A stretch of 64,000 nucleotides of DNA. It comes from Psychroflexus lacisalsi. Its GTDB lineage: Bacteria; Bacteroidota; Bacteroidia; Flavobacteriales; Flavobacteriaceae. Location: assembly GCF_020164495.1 (NCBI RefSeq), contig NZ_JAIQYZ010000002.1, forward strand, positions 372,001 to 436,000, read 5' to 3'. A program made the position numbers and the translations under genes. The notes beneath the pieces are model-generated. The model saw only the letters and a list, made by a program, of their open reading frames with translations. It searched no databases and was not told the origin of the DNA. Positions 63,920-64,000 of this stretch are shown in pieces. How positions within the stretch are numbered: the stretch's first letter is position 1; each line of letters opens with the position of its first letter.

Positions 63920-64000
63920 ATGAAAAAGCTGCTTTTATTACCAATATTATTGATGTTTTTGGCTTGTGGTTCAAAAGAAACTAAGCAAGAAAAAGAGACG
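63920..64000 (+). CDS. Lipoprotein, N-terminal part (cut by window edge)
   Basis: The first 27 codons only. They encode a lipoprotein signal peptide MKKLLLLPILLMFLAC with lipobox FLAC and mature Cys16, followed by Gly-Ser-Lys-Glu-Thr, a Lys/Glu-rich linker. The remainder and the family are outside the window. Gly after the Cys fits surface or periplasmic sorting, but this cannot be decided from 11 residues. Confidence 0.75.
   Translation, partial: MKKLLLLPILLMFLACGSKETKQEKET

Overview
The window is chromosomal DNA from a member of the Bacteroidota, almost certainly a (probably marine) Flavobacteriaceae; I cannot fix the genus. The evidence is: AT-rich DNA; many upstream regions with the Bacteroidota -7 promoter box TAnnTTTG and no strong Shine-Dalgarno sequence; Bacteroidota-type genes (DUF4295 protein beside rpmG/rpmB, DUF3467 protein after rpoC, BshC for bacillithiol, MnmD, a transketolase split into two genes, DUF6588, DUF2851, DUF2911); and the gene order xerC - tRNAs - tuf - tRNA-Trp - secE - nusG - rplKAJL - rpoBC. 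Nearly everything is vertically inherited core genome. I see no prophage, insertion sequence, CRISPR array or defence island.

Layout. 1-3195 (minus): gyrB, an outer-membrane barrel protein, and the start of malate dehydrogenase. 3429-3962 (plus): a DUF2911 protein. 4209-8601 (minus): bshC with a PLP-dependent decarboxylase, and rimO. 8702-10673 (minus): ftsY with a small membrane protein, then rpmB-rpmG-DUF4295. 10758-13405 (minus): exonuclease, FAH-family hydrolase, cinA. 13558-13986 (plus): a stand-alone BLUF blue-light sensor. 14084-16024 (minus): the two transketolase halves, separated by REP-like palindromes. 16166-22385 (plus): tgt, an LptF/LptG-type permease, accA, dnaB and a secreted protein with a class I amidotransferase-like fold. 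22390-25988 (minus): kdsD, tatC, a carboxymuconolactone-decarboxylase-like protein, a membrane protein and lptB. 26078-28261 (plus): recQ. 28340-31437 (minus): a coupled pair of guanidine-modifying hydrolases, an M23 peptidase without a signal peptide, and ohr. 31524-36708: meaB, PAP2 phosphatase, a small acidic protein, a MATE exporter, a GNAT-like protein, and an NtrC-type regulator that lacks a DNA-binding domain. 36918-39455: grpE-dnaJ and a YceI lipoprotein. 39539-53175 (minus): the large transcription/translation cluster with five tRNA genes. 53295-58408 (minus): an alanine-symporter fusion protein, a helix-hairpin-helix protein, acyl-CoA dehydrogenase and xerC. 58561-62381 (minus): SDR, SGNH, DUF2851, PspC and MnmD genes. 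62751-63818 (minus): ilvE. 63920 to the end (plus): the start of a lipoprotein.

The genes serve general cell upkeep: replication (gyrB, dnaB, recQ), transcription (rpoBC, nusG), translation and tRNA modification (tgt, mnmD, rimO, tuf, L1/L7-12/L10/L11/L28/L33), envelope and secretion (lptB, kdsD, LptF-type permease, tatC, secE, ftsY) and redox or stress response (bshC, ohr, grpE-dnaJ). I see no large undescribed system. The unusual points are at the level of single proteins and repeats: a symporter carrying a SprB-like and a lipoyl-like domain; a Tgt without its zinc cysteines; a DnaJ with half of its zinc region; an NtrC-type activator with no HTH and a GAFTSA motif; a secreted protein with a possible Cys-His-Glu triad; a solo BLUF protein; and a tandem array that copies the 3' end of tRNA-Trp.
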